This document shows positions 1 through 11,271 of a stretch of DNA of 64,000 bases, piece after piece (position 1 is the first letter of the stretch; every line of letters starts with the position of its first letter). The notes under the pieces are model-generated. The model searched no databases. It was not told the origin of the DNA and saw only the letters and a program-made list of their open reading frames with translations. This DNA is from Ampullaceana balthica (taxonomy: Eukaryota > Mollusca > Gastropoda > Lymnaeidae): assembly GCA_944989445.1 (NCBI GenBank), contig CALYLW010001223.1, forward strand, positions 165,693 through 229,692. Direction: 5' to 3'. A program made the position numbers and the translations under genes.

Positions 1-117
1 AAAACGATATGATCATAAGTGTTTATAAAATAATAATCTACATTTTTTTTTAATATCTCTAAACTTTTGCTTGAAGTTTTCGATACGTTATATAGCCTGA
101 ATGATGTCAATCGCTTT

Positions 118-966
118 TTTCTAATGTTGGACTGTTAATCCTTCCAGCCTAGATAACAGTTTGTTCGTTACAACAAACGTCACAATAAATGTGAATTTAC
201 ATAATGAATGAAGAAGTGACGTTGGTCGAGACTTAATGTCCGCGTCCCAATCACCATTTGTAGTCAAACTTTGATCCAATACTTGGTCGTTGTGTTTTCC
301 ATGTGGCAGTGAAATTATCTCTAGAGTCTGAACAACGTTAACATACGATTTATAGAAGTGTGTGCATGCTTCATGGCGCTCAGCCCATCTTGTTTTGCAC
401 AAATCTAGAAGTGCCTTCCGCTTAGCACTGTCAAATGGAATACTTGTTTCTATGACGTATTTCTACAAGGCTTCGCGATTTGGGCTGTTGTTAAAAAACA
501 TGCATGTTTCTTTAAATTTGTCAATCATGTTACGCACATCGGGAAGTCCGCACCAATGTGTGATCACTTTGTTTGAACGGTGCTTGCTGCAGTGTGTGTA
601 GACCACCCAAATGTTCCTTTCGCAGAATACGCGCATGAACTCCTGAGACAGAGCCCAACATAGATGAGGCACCATTATAACATTGGTCCCTCATATTCTG
701 TAGTGGGATCCCCAAACCTCTCAATAATGTCAAGATCTTTAAGGCCATCGCCTCACCCGTGGTTCGAATAAGTGGAACAACAGAAATGAATTCTTTTCTT
801 ACATTGTTTTTGCTGTCAACAAATCTTATACAAAATGACAAAACAGAGTATAATTTTGCTTCTTTTATTTCTTTAACAATTTTTTATTGAATGATGTCGT
901 TGCAAATTATGAAAATGAGTTCATTTATTTTAGATACCTGGTGACAAAACTTCACTTTCTTTTGGA
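118..966 (-). pseudogene. Decayed hAT transposase, DUF4371/ZMYM1-like
   Basis: On the minus strand three reading-frame pieces form one collinear protein resembling the DUF4371/ZMYM1-type hAT transposases. From 966 down, a piece reading KINELIFIICNDIIQ then EAKLYSV has one in-frame stop. It runs straight into SFCIRFVDSKNN and the stretch LRGLGIPLQNMRDQCYNGAS (841-530). After a frameshift near 600 the HCSKHR block and CKTRWAERHEACTHFYKSY follow. The sequence ends at KLLSRLEGLTVQH near 121. Established knowledge: intact relatives read the catalytic DDE fold through an Asp-containing block after YSVIAD; here YSV is joined directly to SFCIRF, so that block appears deleted. No terminal inverted repeats or target duplications were seen. 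The copy is dead: one stop, at least one frameshift and an internal deletion. Confidence 0.8.
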
Positions 967-1744
967 GTGGTTTCTACAAGTGGGACATTAGTTACTCGTT
1001 GTGCTTGCTCACTAACCTAAACACAGCAATACTTTTTTTTTGTATTCCCTTATCCACTGAACTTGTTATCTTCGGATCGGCCTCTAAATGCTAAACATAG
1101 TTTTCCGCACAAAATGATCAGGCGGATTAAGATAAGCCACTCGGTGAGGGCAAGCCTGGCTAAACCACTAGGCCTAGTCTGACTGGATCTTTCAATGCAT
1201 TTATTTTCGTTCATTGATTTTCGGTAGTCAACTTGCTAAAACAATCCATTTGTTACAATAAAAGGGCACACATTCGCAGAAGGGGGTCGTTCGAACTTAC
1301 GAAACTCCTGTGCACGACCTTGAATTGTTTTCCAAGTTGTTACACTCCTTAACGATTCATAAGTAATTTAATTTAAATGAATGTTAATAATGTTCTTTTG
1401 GAGAAAAACATTCAGTATGTAACGTATTATATAAATTTAAATTGATTTGTTTTCGGAAAAGTAGTTTCCTTTAACTAGTATTTCACTTAACGAGTAAGAT
1501 TCTGGACGATTAATGCTTGTTATGAGAGGTTTCAATGTATTTTTTTAAAATCAAGTATAGCACAAATGTTTTTTTTAATCACTTTCTTAGTTCTTATTTT
1601 TAATTTTAAATATAATAATAATTTCGATTGTGTTTTATGTTTGATAGCTTATGAGTCTTTATAACTTTTTAAAAATATTTTTTTTTATTACACATTAAAA
1701 AAATAAATAATGTGTGTACAGTAATTACACAGTTGTTATAAATA
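967..1744. other. AT-rich intergenic stretch, nothing recognised
   Basis: This stretch has scattered homopolymer T runs and no open frame with family-like motifs. No repeat shared with the rest of the window was noticed. Confidence 0.5.
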
Positions 1745-2552
1745 TGAAGGCTTCAAGGGCTGTCAAAGCCGGAGCGGGTGAGGGGATAAGCTCCCTCACC
1801 CCAAGAAATGCTTCAATGGCTTGCGACTCTAATCGCCTCTGGCAGCCAAATCCAGCTCCTGGCCTTCACGTGTGGCTTGCCAAACAAGCCCGGCGAAGCC
1901 TGTTCCCAACTAACAGGAGAAGGGGTGCAAGGCGGTCCACTGGCGCCTCAAAACAAGTTGCTTCGGGCAGATGAGGCTCGTCAGCTTTAGATGGCCGCTC
2001 ATCTAGGAGAAAGAAAACTCTGACTCCAAACCTCCGCTGCCTTGTGGCCATACCCACTCATGAGAAAGGCTAGGGGAGTAAACCTCGATCAAAAATCAGG
2101 AGCCGGAATCCCGAAGGCAGTCTGGCGTTGCTTACAACGTCTCTCTGGCAATTCCTGCGACGTAGTTGATACCAAGATGTACTGGCTCTGCCTCTCCCTT
2201 GGACCACTCAGCTGCGTGGAGAGAGGGAGTCTGTTGCACGGGCAACAGCTGACTCTCCACACCACCTGCCCAGGCCTGTACCCTGGAGAGGACACTCCAG
2301 CTTCGCCTCACAGCGTCGCTACAACACGGGAAGTAGTAGTGACCGGTTATAAGCCACCCGCTCAATTGGCGTAGAGCTGGCGCCAGGGATTGCTTCCGAC
2401 GGTGGGAGAGATATCTTTGCCTCATTGGACAGCTACCGCCCGCCTCAAGCTGGGCAGCCCCCAGTCAATAAGGTGTTGTCCCGCCACAGTCTGCCTGCCC
2501 TACTGGGTGCGTAGGGCTTAGGGTGCACACATGCCTGACAAGTAGACTGTAA
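1745..2552 (+). other. 5' untranslated region of LINE-A
   Basis: A sharp change in composition, from AT-rich flank to GC-rich sequence, starts near 1745 and runs directly into the LINE-A endonuclease frame. It contains a short inverted repeat (GGTGAGGGGATAAGC / GCTCCCTCACC near 1776-1802). The short ORFs here are in several frames and show no family motifs, so I read the block as 5' UTR or promoter region rather than ORF1. The upstream boundary is inferred from composition only. Confidence 0.55.
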
Positions 2553-5426
2553 ACTCATGCACCAACCAATACAAATATAAATAAAAAAGCGAAAAGGAAA
2601 ACCCCAATCCTCAAGCTGGGGACCTGGAATGTACGGACGCTGACACCCGGGATGTCAGACGACCTTAACGATATCAGCGATGCCAGGAAAACATCTGTAA
2701 TAAACAACGAACTGGCAAGACTGCATGTAGACATAGCCACCTTACAAGAGACACGGCTGTCAGGTTCTGGTTCATTAAGAGAAAAGGACTACACGTTCTT
2801 CTGGCAGGGCAAAAGCGAGGAAGAAGCCAGAGAGCATGGTGTTGGATTTGCTGTCCGAAACACCCTCTTGGGAATGGTAGCACCCTGCCAACAGGGAACT
2901 GAAAGGCTTCTTACACTTCGCCTACACACCACAACAGGGCCCGCCTACCTAATTAGTGCATATGCTCCCACACTCAATGCAACCATGCAGACGAAATATG
3001 AGTTCTACAACCAGTTGGACTCACTGTTAAGCTCGATATCCAAAGATGAGCACGTGATACTGCTGGGTGACTTTAACGCTAGAGTGGGTGCAGACTACAC
3101 CTCATGGCCCTCTTGTCTGGGAAGATTTGGCACAGGAAAACTGAACGAAAACGGACAGAGACTCCTGGAACTATGCTCTTACCACGATCTATGCATCACC
3201 AATACTTTCTTTCAGACAAAGCCGCAACATAGAGTGTCCTGGAGACATCCCCGCTCTAAGCACTGGCACCAGTTGGAACTAATTATTACCAGGCGCTCTG
3301 CACTGAAATATGTCCTCCTCACTCGAACTTTCCACAGTGCTGACTGCGACACAGATCACTCACTGGTGTGTTGCAAGCTGAGATTACTGCCCAAGAAAAC
3401 TCACCGTTCCAGACCAGTAGGCAGACCCCGCATTGATGTGAGTAAGACTTCTCACCCAGACAAGAAAGCCGAGTTCATAGAAGCTCTCTCCAACTCACTA
3501 GACTCTGACCCGCCAGGCAACAGCACCAAGGAAAAGTGGGAACATCTCAGACTGACCATCCACAGCACAGCCATGCAGATCTTCGGAAGGAAAAGGAACC
3601 AAAAAAATGACTGGTTTGAGGCCAACTCAGCCACAATCACCCCTGCCGTAGAAGAAAGACGAAGTGCCCACCAAAAATACAGGCACTCCCCAAACCCACA
3701 GACACTGCAGGCGTACAGATTAGCCAGGAGCAATGTTCAGAGATTAGCTAGGCAATGCGCAAACGACTACTGGCTCCAACTCTGTCAGAGCATCCAACTA
3801 GCGGCCGACACCGGTAATATTAGGGGGATGTATGACGGCATTAAAAAAGCCATGGGGCCTTCTAAGAGAGTCATAGCCCCATTGAAGTCCTCAACTGGAG
3901 AAATAATCCGCGACAGGGCTAAACAGATGGACATATGGGTGGAGCACTATTCAGAACTTTACTCCCAACAAAATCATGTAACCCAAGATGCCATCGATGC
4001 CATCCAAAGCTTCCCCCTCATGGCAGAACTGGACGACATACCCACTCTAGCAGAACTAAAAGAAGCTATTGAGCGATTACCAATAGCCAAGGCCCCCGGT
4101 GAGGACGGAATACCACCAGAGATCATCAAGTGCGGCAGTAGTGTATTGCTGGAACACCTGCATGGCCTCCTCTGTCAGTGCTGGGAAGAAGGAGCTGTAC
4201 CAGAGGATATGAGAAATGCCAATATTATCACGCTGTATAAAAATAAAGGAGACAGAAGTGACTGTAACAACTACAGAGGCATTTCTCTCCTTAGCATCGT
4301 GGGTAAAGTCTTTGCACGCGTTGTTTTAAATAAACTGCAAAGACTTGCTGAAAGAGTATATCCTGAATCACAGTGCGGTTTCCGGGCAGAAAGGTCAACA
4401 ATCGACATGATCTTTTCTTTAAGACAACTTCAAGAAAAGTGCCGAGAGCAACACATGCCCCTTTACCTGGCCTTCATCGATTTAACAAAGGCTTTTGACC
4501 TGGTCAGCAGAGATGGTCTGTTTACAGTCTTGGCAAAAGTTGGATGCCCACCAAAACTGCTTAGTATTATACAGTCATTCCACGATGGTATGAAAGGCAC
4601 GGTGCAGTATGACGGTTCAACTTCCCTCAATTTGATATCCTCAGTGGATTCAAACAGGGCTGCGTCCTCGCCCCGACACTCTTTGGCATCTTTTTTGCCT
4701 GCCTGTTGAAACATGCCTTTGGATCCTCAACCGAGGGGATCTATCTTCATACACGTTCCGATGGCAAACTATTTAATCTGGCCAGGCTGAAGGCAAAGAC
4801 GAAGATCCGTGAAACGGTCATCAGGGACTTGCTTTTTGCAGACGACGCTGCCTTTGCAACTCACAACGAAGCTGATTTGCAAAGCCTGATGGACCGCTTT
4901 GCCAAGGCCGCCAGGGACTTCGGACTAACCATCAGCCTCAAAAAGACCAACGTGATGGCTCAAGACGCTGACCCACCCAACATCACCATCGATGGCTGCC
5001 AACTTGAGGCCGTGGAACGTTTTACATACCTTGGCTCCAACATCACCAACAACCTGTCCCTTGATTCAGACCTAGACGTAAGGATCGGCAAGGCCTCCAC
5101 AACTATGGCCAGGCTCTCAAAAAGAGTATGGAGCAACAAAAAGCTGACCATCAACACCAAAATTGCTGTTTACAGGGCATGTGTGCTAAGCACTCTCCTT
5201 TATGCCAGTGAATCCTGGACCCTATACTCCAGACAAGAAAGGAGATTGAGCGCTTTCCACATGCGCTGTCTTCGGCGCATCCTGGGAATAACCTGGCAGG
5301 ACCATGTCACCAACAATGAGGTGCTACACCGGGCAAAAATCTAAAGCATGACAACTCTTCTTCGCCAGCGTCGGCTTAGGTGGTTGGGACATGTGCGCAG
5401 ATTGGAGGAAAAGAAGACATGTGCGC
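2553..5426 (+). pseudogene. LINE-A: APE endonuclease-reverse transcriptase ORF
   Basis: Non-LTR retrotransposon ORF: an APE-type endonuclease that nicks the target, then a reverse transcriptase that primes on the nick. The endonuclease begins at KLGTWNVRTL (about 2613-2642), upstream of the first in-frame ATG (2652), so the domain start is outside the ATG-initiated frame; the frame is open from 2553. Other endonuclease blocks are LQETRLSGSG, LLGDFNARVGADY and TDHSLV. The usual QLD of the active-site strand reads QLELII here. RT blocks are APGEDGIPPEIIKCG, YRGISLLS and FIDLTKAFD. A single-base frameshift near 4630 separates these from GFKQGCVLAP and the catalytic FADD (about 4840). A TAA at 5342 interrupts the C-terminus (LRQRRLRWLGHV). 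The C-terminal zinc finger seen in LINE-B is missing because HelA sequence starts at about 5427. Clade RTE-like, not certain. Confidence 0.9.
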
Positions 5427-5835
5427 AGTAGGTGATAATTTAAATATTTTTTCACCTGTTACCATGGCGGAAGTTTACTTGTCATCTTCCCAAAGTTTCA
5501 TGCTTCTACTTACCCGGCAAATAGGAGAATTAGTGATTTTCAATTTTTATACAGTGCATATTTGAAAAAAAAACTACTTTTTGGCCCCCAGCCCCCAGTA
5601 AGTGTTAATTAAAAAATTTTTTTTGCCGGTTATTATCGCGATGTTTGGGACCCCGGCCCCCAGGAAGTGATAATTTAAATATTTTTTCTCACGTTACCAT
5701 CCCGGGATTGTACTCAACAACTTCCAAAAGTTTCATGCTTCTCGCTATACGGGAAGTTGGAGAATTAGTGATGAATCAGTCAGTCAGTCAGTCCGTCAGT
5801 CAGTCAGTGAGGGCTTTGCGTTTTATTAGTATAGA
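5427..5835 (-). mobile_element. HelA Helitron-type fragment with 5' terminus
   Basis: Two and a half core monomers of about 165 bp are recognisable by AAAGTTTCATGCTTCT and by a C-rich GGCCCCCAG block. They end in a (GTCA)n stretch and AAAACGCAAAGCCCTCACT on the minus strand. The minus-strand terminus TCTATACTAATAAAACGC, preceded by A, matches the 5' end of the complete copy at 41305-43341. The 3' part is missing: the copy is joined at 5427 to truncated LINE-A. Confidence 0.75.
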
Positions 5836-5836
5836 T

Positions 5837-6600
5837 TACGTAATGGGATTCAATACATGAAGTAAAACATTTCCCTTATAAAATATAATACTGTGATCTA
5901 ATCACATAGCTAAATATTATCCCGTAGCATAAAGGGATCGCCTTTTGGGTAGAATCCCTATCCCCAATTTGATGACATACTTTTTTGCGATTATATGCAC
6001 CATTATGATATTATGGCGTAATGGTATCTCAGTCATGAAGTACATCCCTTTCCCCTATAAAACACCAAATTTTAATTGTATGACATGGCCCACTGCTATC
6101 CGTTGCATAATGGGATCTCGTTTTGCTAGAATCCCTTTCTCTCGAACCCATCGTATAATGGAATCCCATACTTTGTCTATTTCCTTACCCCAAGATGATC
6201 CCTTTCTCCGATAGGATCCATATTTGGATTTGGTTTATTTATCCCTGTATGATCCAATTACTTTACGGGATCTAGTTCTATGTGAGATACCATTCTGGTT
6301 TTTATCACATTATAGCTAAAACCATTATTCATTTAAGTTAAAAAATGGGGCACATGCTGAGACAAATTCTATCCACGTAAGGTCTCAAACCAAAAATAAA
6401 TCAGAAAAACATTTGGATATGACATTTATAGTAGTCCTATTTATATTTGTTACACATTAATGCGGATGTAATGAAAAATTATACCCAAGAGTTTTCTAGG
6501 ATATTTTAAATTAAACCATTATCCAGTGAATTATAAAGGTACAGAACAATCATATTCTGGGAAATAATTGGGCTAAAACTTTAATACTTGTTCCAATAAA
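5837..6600. repeat. Degenerate stretch with recurring TAATGGGATC motif
   Basis: Between about 5850 and 6290 variants of ATAATGGGATC (TAAAGGGATC, TAATGGTATC, TAATGGAATC, TTACGGGATC) and CCCTTTC recur every 40-100 bases, suggesting a heavily decayed tandem repeat. 6290-6600 is plain AT-rich sequence with no gene recognised. Confidence 0.3.
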
Positions 6601-6602
6601 TG

Positions 6603-6941
6603 GAAGTAAAAAAAAGATTTTTAAAAACCACGTTTTTATAAGCGGACTAAAAAGAAGAAAATAATTTAAAACTTATAAGTTCAAGTACTTTGATTTAATA
6701 TGACTAAAAACGTGGAGTGGGCGCTTATGAGGTTTAACATATGAAGCTCACTCATGTTCTCACTTATAGATCTCTCTTTTGCCTTCTAAATTAGAAATCT
6801 TTAATTTTTATTACAAAAACACCCGCCCCACGTTTTTAGTCATATTAAATCAAAGTACTTGAACTTATACGTTTTAAATTATTTTCTTCTTTTTAGTCCG
6901 CTTATAAAAACGTGGTTTTTAAAAATCTTTTTTTTTACTTC
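6603..6941. repeat. RepE palindrome: about 120-bp inverted repeat arms
   Basis: The left arm (about 6603-6722) and the right arm (about 6822-6941) are near-perfect reverse complements around a loop of about 100 bases. Landmarks are AACCACGTTTTTATAAGCGG on the left and CCGCTTATAAAAACGTGGTT on the right. The transcript would fold into a long hairpin. The loop plus one arm recur in the opposite orientation at about 57000-57235. Confidence 0.85.
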
Positions 6942-7380
6942 TATTTATTTTATTCTTTTTAGTCCACTTATAACAACCTGGTTTTTAAAAATATTTTTTT
7001 ACCTCTATTTATTTTACCAAACACCTCACAAGCGCCCACCCAACGTTTTAAAAACATTGTGATGTGGTCACGGGGTGAACTCACGGATGTCAACAAATGC
7101 AGACTCTTACAGATGCTTATATGTAGACTATAGATAAACTAAAAAGTTCAATAATTTATTAACGGTACATTCGATCGATCTGAAATTTAAATACAATGCA
7201 TTGTCATTCAAGATCTACCTGTGGTAAAATTTTCAGATCTCTAGGATCATCAAAAGTGGTTCAATTTTACGTTGGCAGATTTGAAAAAGTCATGGACAAT
7301 GCCACAGGAGCGAAAGCGAGTTAATAAAACGTGGTTAATAAAAGAGAATAACAATCAACGGAGATCTTGCAAAAAAAATA
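6942..7380 (+). repeat. RepE repeat body
   Basis: Sequence continuous with the palindrome. It contains AACGGTACATTCGATCGATC, TACAATGCATTGTCATTC and TACCTGTGGTAAAATTTT, which recur reverse-complemented at 56560-56830 and 56110-56290. No coding potential was seen. 7380-7670 holds further AT-rich sequence without a recognised feature. Confidence 0.7.
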
Positions 7381-7751
7381 AAATAATTTTATCTAGTTTA
7401 TTTTAGACATTCTATCCCGGTGAGGTTTACCAAATTGAAAATCAGTCAGAAAAACAATTGGATAAGTTCTTAAATTGAATCCAATTAAAATCTGTTTTAA
7501 ATAACAGAGACGAAATTACAATGGCATCGATAAAATTTTTCATCATACCCAAATCAATTTAAAAAATAAGACCAATATTACATTCAAAATTCGACGATAA
7601 TAATGGGGGTAGTACTTTAAAACTTGTCCCAGTAAAACAGCTAAAACAAATAACAGAGATCCTGCAATGATACAATTTAGAATATTCTATAATGCTTTAA
7701 ATAAACCCTAAATAAAGTGACACACTCTCCTTTTGGTAAGGCGGAACTCAC

Positions 7752-8550
7752 GTTGTTCTGCCCTCTACACTGTAATGATATCTTCTTTTTCGAAGCAGTA
7801 ACTCTCATTGTTTTGGTGTCACCGACGCCCTTGATGTTAACTTTCTCTCGCGCTCCATCTGCAGGCATCTCATGCAATTTTGGAAACCTTTTTTAAAAAA
7901 AAATAGTTTCATTGTAATTCCAATAAAAATGCACCAATCTTGTATCTTATTGTATAAATAACGTATTTGATATCTGAAGAAAAATTTTTAAAATGTATTT
8001 TTAAAAAAAATGTATATGTTGAAAGTTAAATAAAACAATAATTTGAACTTACGATTTTGGCTTTTCCGGCTGATCCTGCTGTATTTGTTCACACTGAAGT
8101 GGCATCTCATGTAGTTTTGGAAACATGTTTAAAAAAAAATCAGTGTAACTCAAATAAAAATGCATCAATCTTGAAGTATTTGATATCGGAATAAATATAA
8201 AAATGTATTTTTTTAAAAATGTATATGTTAAAAGTTAGATAAAACGATAATTGAACTTACGATATTAATGCCGCAGTCCATGTTCACACTGAATTCGCAC
8301 CTGACTTTGCTCAGGCTTCTCATGCTATTTTGAAAACCTGTAATGCGTCGATCTTTTCCATTATCCTATAAGTAAATTATCTTAAAACCGAATATATATA
8401 AAAATTGTATTTTTTTAAAAGTGTATGTTAAAAGTTAGAAAAAACAATAATATAAGTTACGATTTTACTGCACTGTGGTTTTACAGCTAATCCTGCAATT
8501 ATTGTTCACACTGAAGTAGCTTTTGACGTTTCTCAGGCAACTTTGACAAC
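7752..8550 (-). pseudogene. Tandem array of four exon-like units, unknown gene
   Basis: Four related units lie on the minus strand with starts at 8550, 8337, 8124 and 7887 (spacing 213, 213, 237). Each exon-like block is bounded by splice-like signals: units 8550-8461, 8337-8261 and 8124-8053 end in ATC|GTAAGT or GTAACT, and unit 7887-7752 ends in AAC|GTGAGT. The acceptor of the first is a good T-rich tract ending in AAACAG|G; the third reads AAACAT|G and is broken. In the frame set by one base before the first codon, units begin FPKLHEMP, FPKLHEMP, FSK*HEKP and LSKLPEKR, and carry LQCEQ or LQCRGQ. The terminal unit stays open to 7752 (45 codons), while two others contain stops. Blocks 8550 and 8124 are 90 and 72 bases and keep phase 2-2. 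I do not recognise the family. A decayed serial exon duplication is the simplest reading; chance splice-like sites in a tandem repeat are the alternative. Confidence 0.45.
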
Positions 8551-8560
8551 CTGTTTAAGA

Positions 8561-9084
8561 AAAAAAAACGTTTAAAAAAAAGTTTGCAAGGAATAAAAAA
8601 GAGTGTCTTCATAAATGTTATTAAATCCGTTAAATGTATCTCATTTTGGAAGTATCCTTTAAATAATGGATATACATATATCAATAAATATGTTTAAAGG
8701 GTAGTAATTTTATAGTAATTTAATTACTAAATTTAGTAGAATGTGTAATATATTTATATTATATAAAAGTAATAAATACGATTTTGAAATACGATTGAAA
8801 TAGAACAGAGTATACATTGTGACGTATATAGTAATTTGTAAAAAAAAATCTTAACTTAACTTACATTTAAATGTAAAAGTAAATTGTGAATACCATAATG
8901 CTTCATCAATGACGACAATGCTTTGATCAAATCCAAATGAAAGAGGTCGATGGTCATAATGGTATAAATAGCAAAAACTACTCTCCAATCCCTATTATAG
9001 TTATATTAGAAGAGGGCCAAAAATGCAAGGCCCATTTATTTTTTTTTCAAACTCAAGTTCTAGAAAAGTACAGAAATAAAAAAA
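8561..9084. other. AT-rich sequence with one possible further exon end
   Basis: On the minus strand a GTAAGTTAAG donor-like site lies at 8864, preceded by an open stretch reading from an ATG near 8957 (MTIDLFHLDLIKALSSLMKH and onward). Its phase (0) does not match the phase 2 acceptors of the exon-like array, so a link is only a possibility. Nothing else was recognised. Confidence 0.25.
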
Positions 9085-10400
9085 ACCCGTAAAAACAAAG
9101 TTTTTGACTATAAATCCCTTATATGTGAGACATAACTTATAGTATTGATTATGTTCCAACGCGACAAACATTTACAGCCTGAAACTGAGTCAAATCCACC
9201 TGGTTAAAACACGAGATGTGTTCACCGATGGCTGACGTGACGTCGAGTGACCCGTAAAATGTAAACAATAGCGACTTCTACATATAGTTTTATGTAGATA
9301 AACTAAAAATACATTAATTTAATTAAGGTACGTTCGATCGATCTGAAGTTTTGATACGATGCATTGTTTGGTGACACAAGTCCCTGTGCCAAATTTCAGC
9401 TCAATTGCATCATGGGAAGTGTGTCATTTTGATGTTTCTTTTTTCCACCCGACTTACGGACGTACGAAGAGATGACGAGAGACAGAGAGACAAGATTTCG
9501 AAGTTAATATAAGGGATTTAAACATAAAAAAACCCTGTAAAAACAAGGTTTTTGACTATAAATCCCTTATATGTGAGACATAACTAAAAGTATTGATTTT
9601 GTTCAAACGCGACAAACATTTACAGCCTGAAACTGAGTCAAATCCACCTGGTTAAAACACGAGATGTGGTCACCGATGGCTGGCGTGAGTCAATTGACCC
9701 GTAAAATGTAAACAATAGCGATTTCTACATATAGTTTTATGTAGATAAACTAAAAATACATTAATTTAATTAAGGTACGTTCGATCGATCTGAAGTTTTG
9801 ATACGATGCATTGTTACTCATTGTTAGGTGACACTAGTCTGCGTGCCAAATTTCAGCTCAATGGAATCACGGAAAATGGGTTATTTTTTACTTTTGTTTT
9901 TCCACCCGCCCGACGACGATCGACAGAGAGACAGAGAGAGACGGCGGTGAAGTTAATAAAAGGGATTTAATTTAACAACCCCGTAAAAAACAACGTTTTT
10001 GACTATAAATCCCTTATATATGAGACATAACTGAAAGTATTGATTATGTTTCAAAGCGACAAACATTTGCAGCCTGAAACAGAGTGAATTCCACCTGGAT
10101 AAAACACAAGATGTGTTCACCGATGGCTGGCGTGAAGTTAAGTGACCCTTAAAATGTAAACACTAGCGACTGCTACATTAGTTTTAAATAGATTAACTAA
10201 AATGCATTAATTTAATTACGATACGTTCGATCGATTTCGACACGATGCATTGTTAGGTGACACGGGTCCGTGTGCCAAATTTCAGCTCAATGGCTTGACG
10301 AGAAGTGGGTCATTTTTTACTTTTACTGTCTGACCCGCCCGATGACGAACGACAGACAGAGAGACAGATAGAGACGGCGGTGAATTTAATATATGGGATT
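9085..10400 (+). repeat. RepD array, three tandem units of about 440 bp
   Basis: Three head-to-tail units start near 9090, 9530 and 9980. Each begins with CGTAAAAACAAAG-like sequence and GACTATAAATCCCTTATAT. Each carries GTACGTTCGATCGATCTGAA and CCAAATTTCAGCTC, then a CCCGCC/GACAGAGAGAC purine-rich tract, and ends in TTAATATAAGGGATTTAA. The unit ends are therefore short inverted repeats (AAATCCCTTATAT / ATATAAGGGATTT). No coding frame was seen. Other copies lie at 32805-39785 and, inverted, at 54995-56075. Confidence 0.85.
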
Positions 10401-11271
10401 TAAAAACATAATCGTCGTCCTTTTATAACCAAATACAATTTTTAGTTGTATTCTATTTTCGAAATTGAAATAAATAGAAAATTAAATTATACACCAAAAC
10501 AAATAAAAATAAATGTTTGGTCATAACCAAATAATTGTATGCCTTATTTATACGTATTTCAGTGATTTTATGTGGTTACAATTCAGTTAACGAAAATTAA
10601 ATTAAATGTAAAGCTCAATATTTTGTTTCTATTTGTAGATGCATCAAATAAAATAAGAATGAGGACTCTTGGTTCATTAAAATAATAATAATTATGAAAA
10701 TTTGCACTCGATTTATTCGCAATTTAACTAAAAGATTAAAGACATTCCTCTTCTAAATGGTGACTGATGTAAAGTTAAAAATATTTCTATATTTTAACCT
10801 GGATAATGATAAATATATGTGCCAAGTTTGGTCGAGATCCATCAATCCACTTAAAAACGTATGCGTCAAAATTAGAAAGTGACCCTTAACAAACAAATAT
10901 ACATATGTATATATATATATATATATATATATGTATGAAATATGATATTACACACTTAATAAAATAAAACTCTTAATAAATAGTGTTAATTAAAACCATT
11001 TCTCTCTTATCTGAATAATTGTGTGTAACAATAATTTTAATCGAAATGTAATTCAATTTATACGCAAACATTTTTAATGTTTAATATGACATTTTTTGGT
11101 ACGTAATGTGTATTTAAAATATGCAAATCTTTCGAAATTAGACTATCTAAAAATTGTTTTAGTAATTTCGTGAAGGTTTCTTCCACTTGATTTTAAATTT
11201 GACACTCATTTGTTTCTTTGAAAATCATTTCTATTCAAATTCTTGCCCTGCCCGGCGGAACAGCTAGTAGC
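10401..11271 (+). other. AT-rich stretch ending in a Helitron-like 3' terminus
   Basis: About 11240-11271 reads GCCCTGCCCGGCGGAACAG followed by CTAG|T, the arrangement expected of a Helitron 3' end: a small GC hairpin, a short spacer, then CTAG before a host T. The matching 5' end was not found, so element length is unknown. At 10825-10850 there is a GTGCCAAGTTTGGTCGAGAT motif like those inside other Helitron-type families here. A (TA)n tract lies at 10901-10935. Confidence 0.4.

Noticed and set aside
8961..8985. TATAAATAG as a plus-strand TATA box
   Set aside because: Isolated AT-rich match with no downstream gene on that strand.
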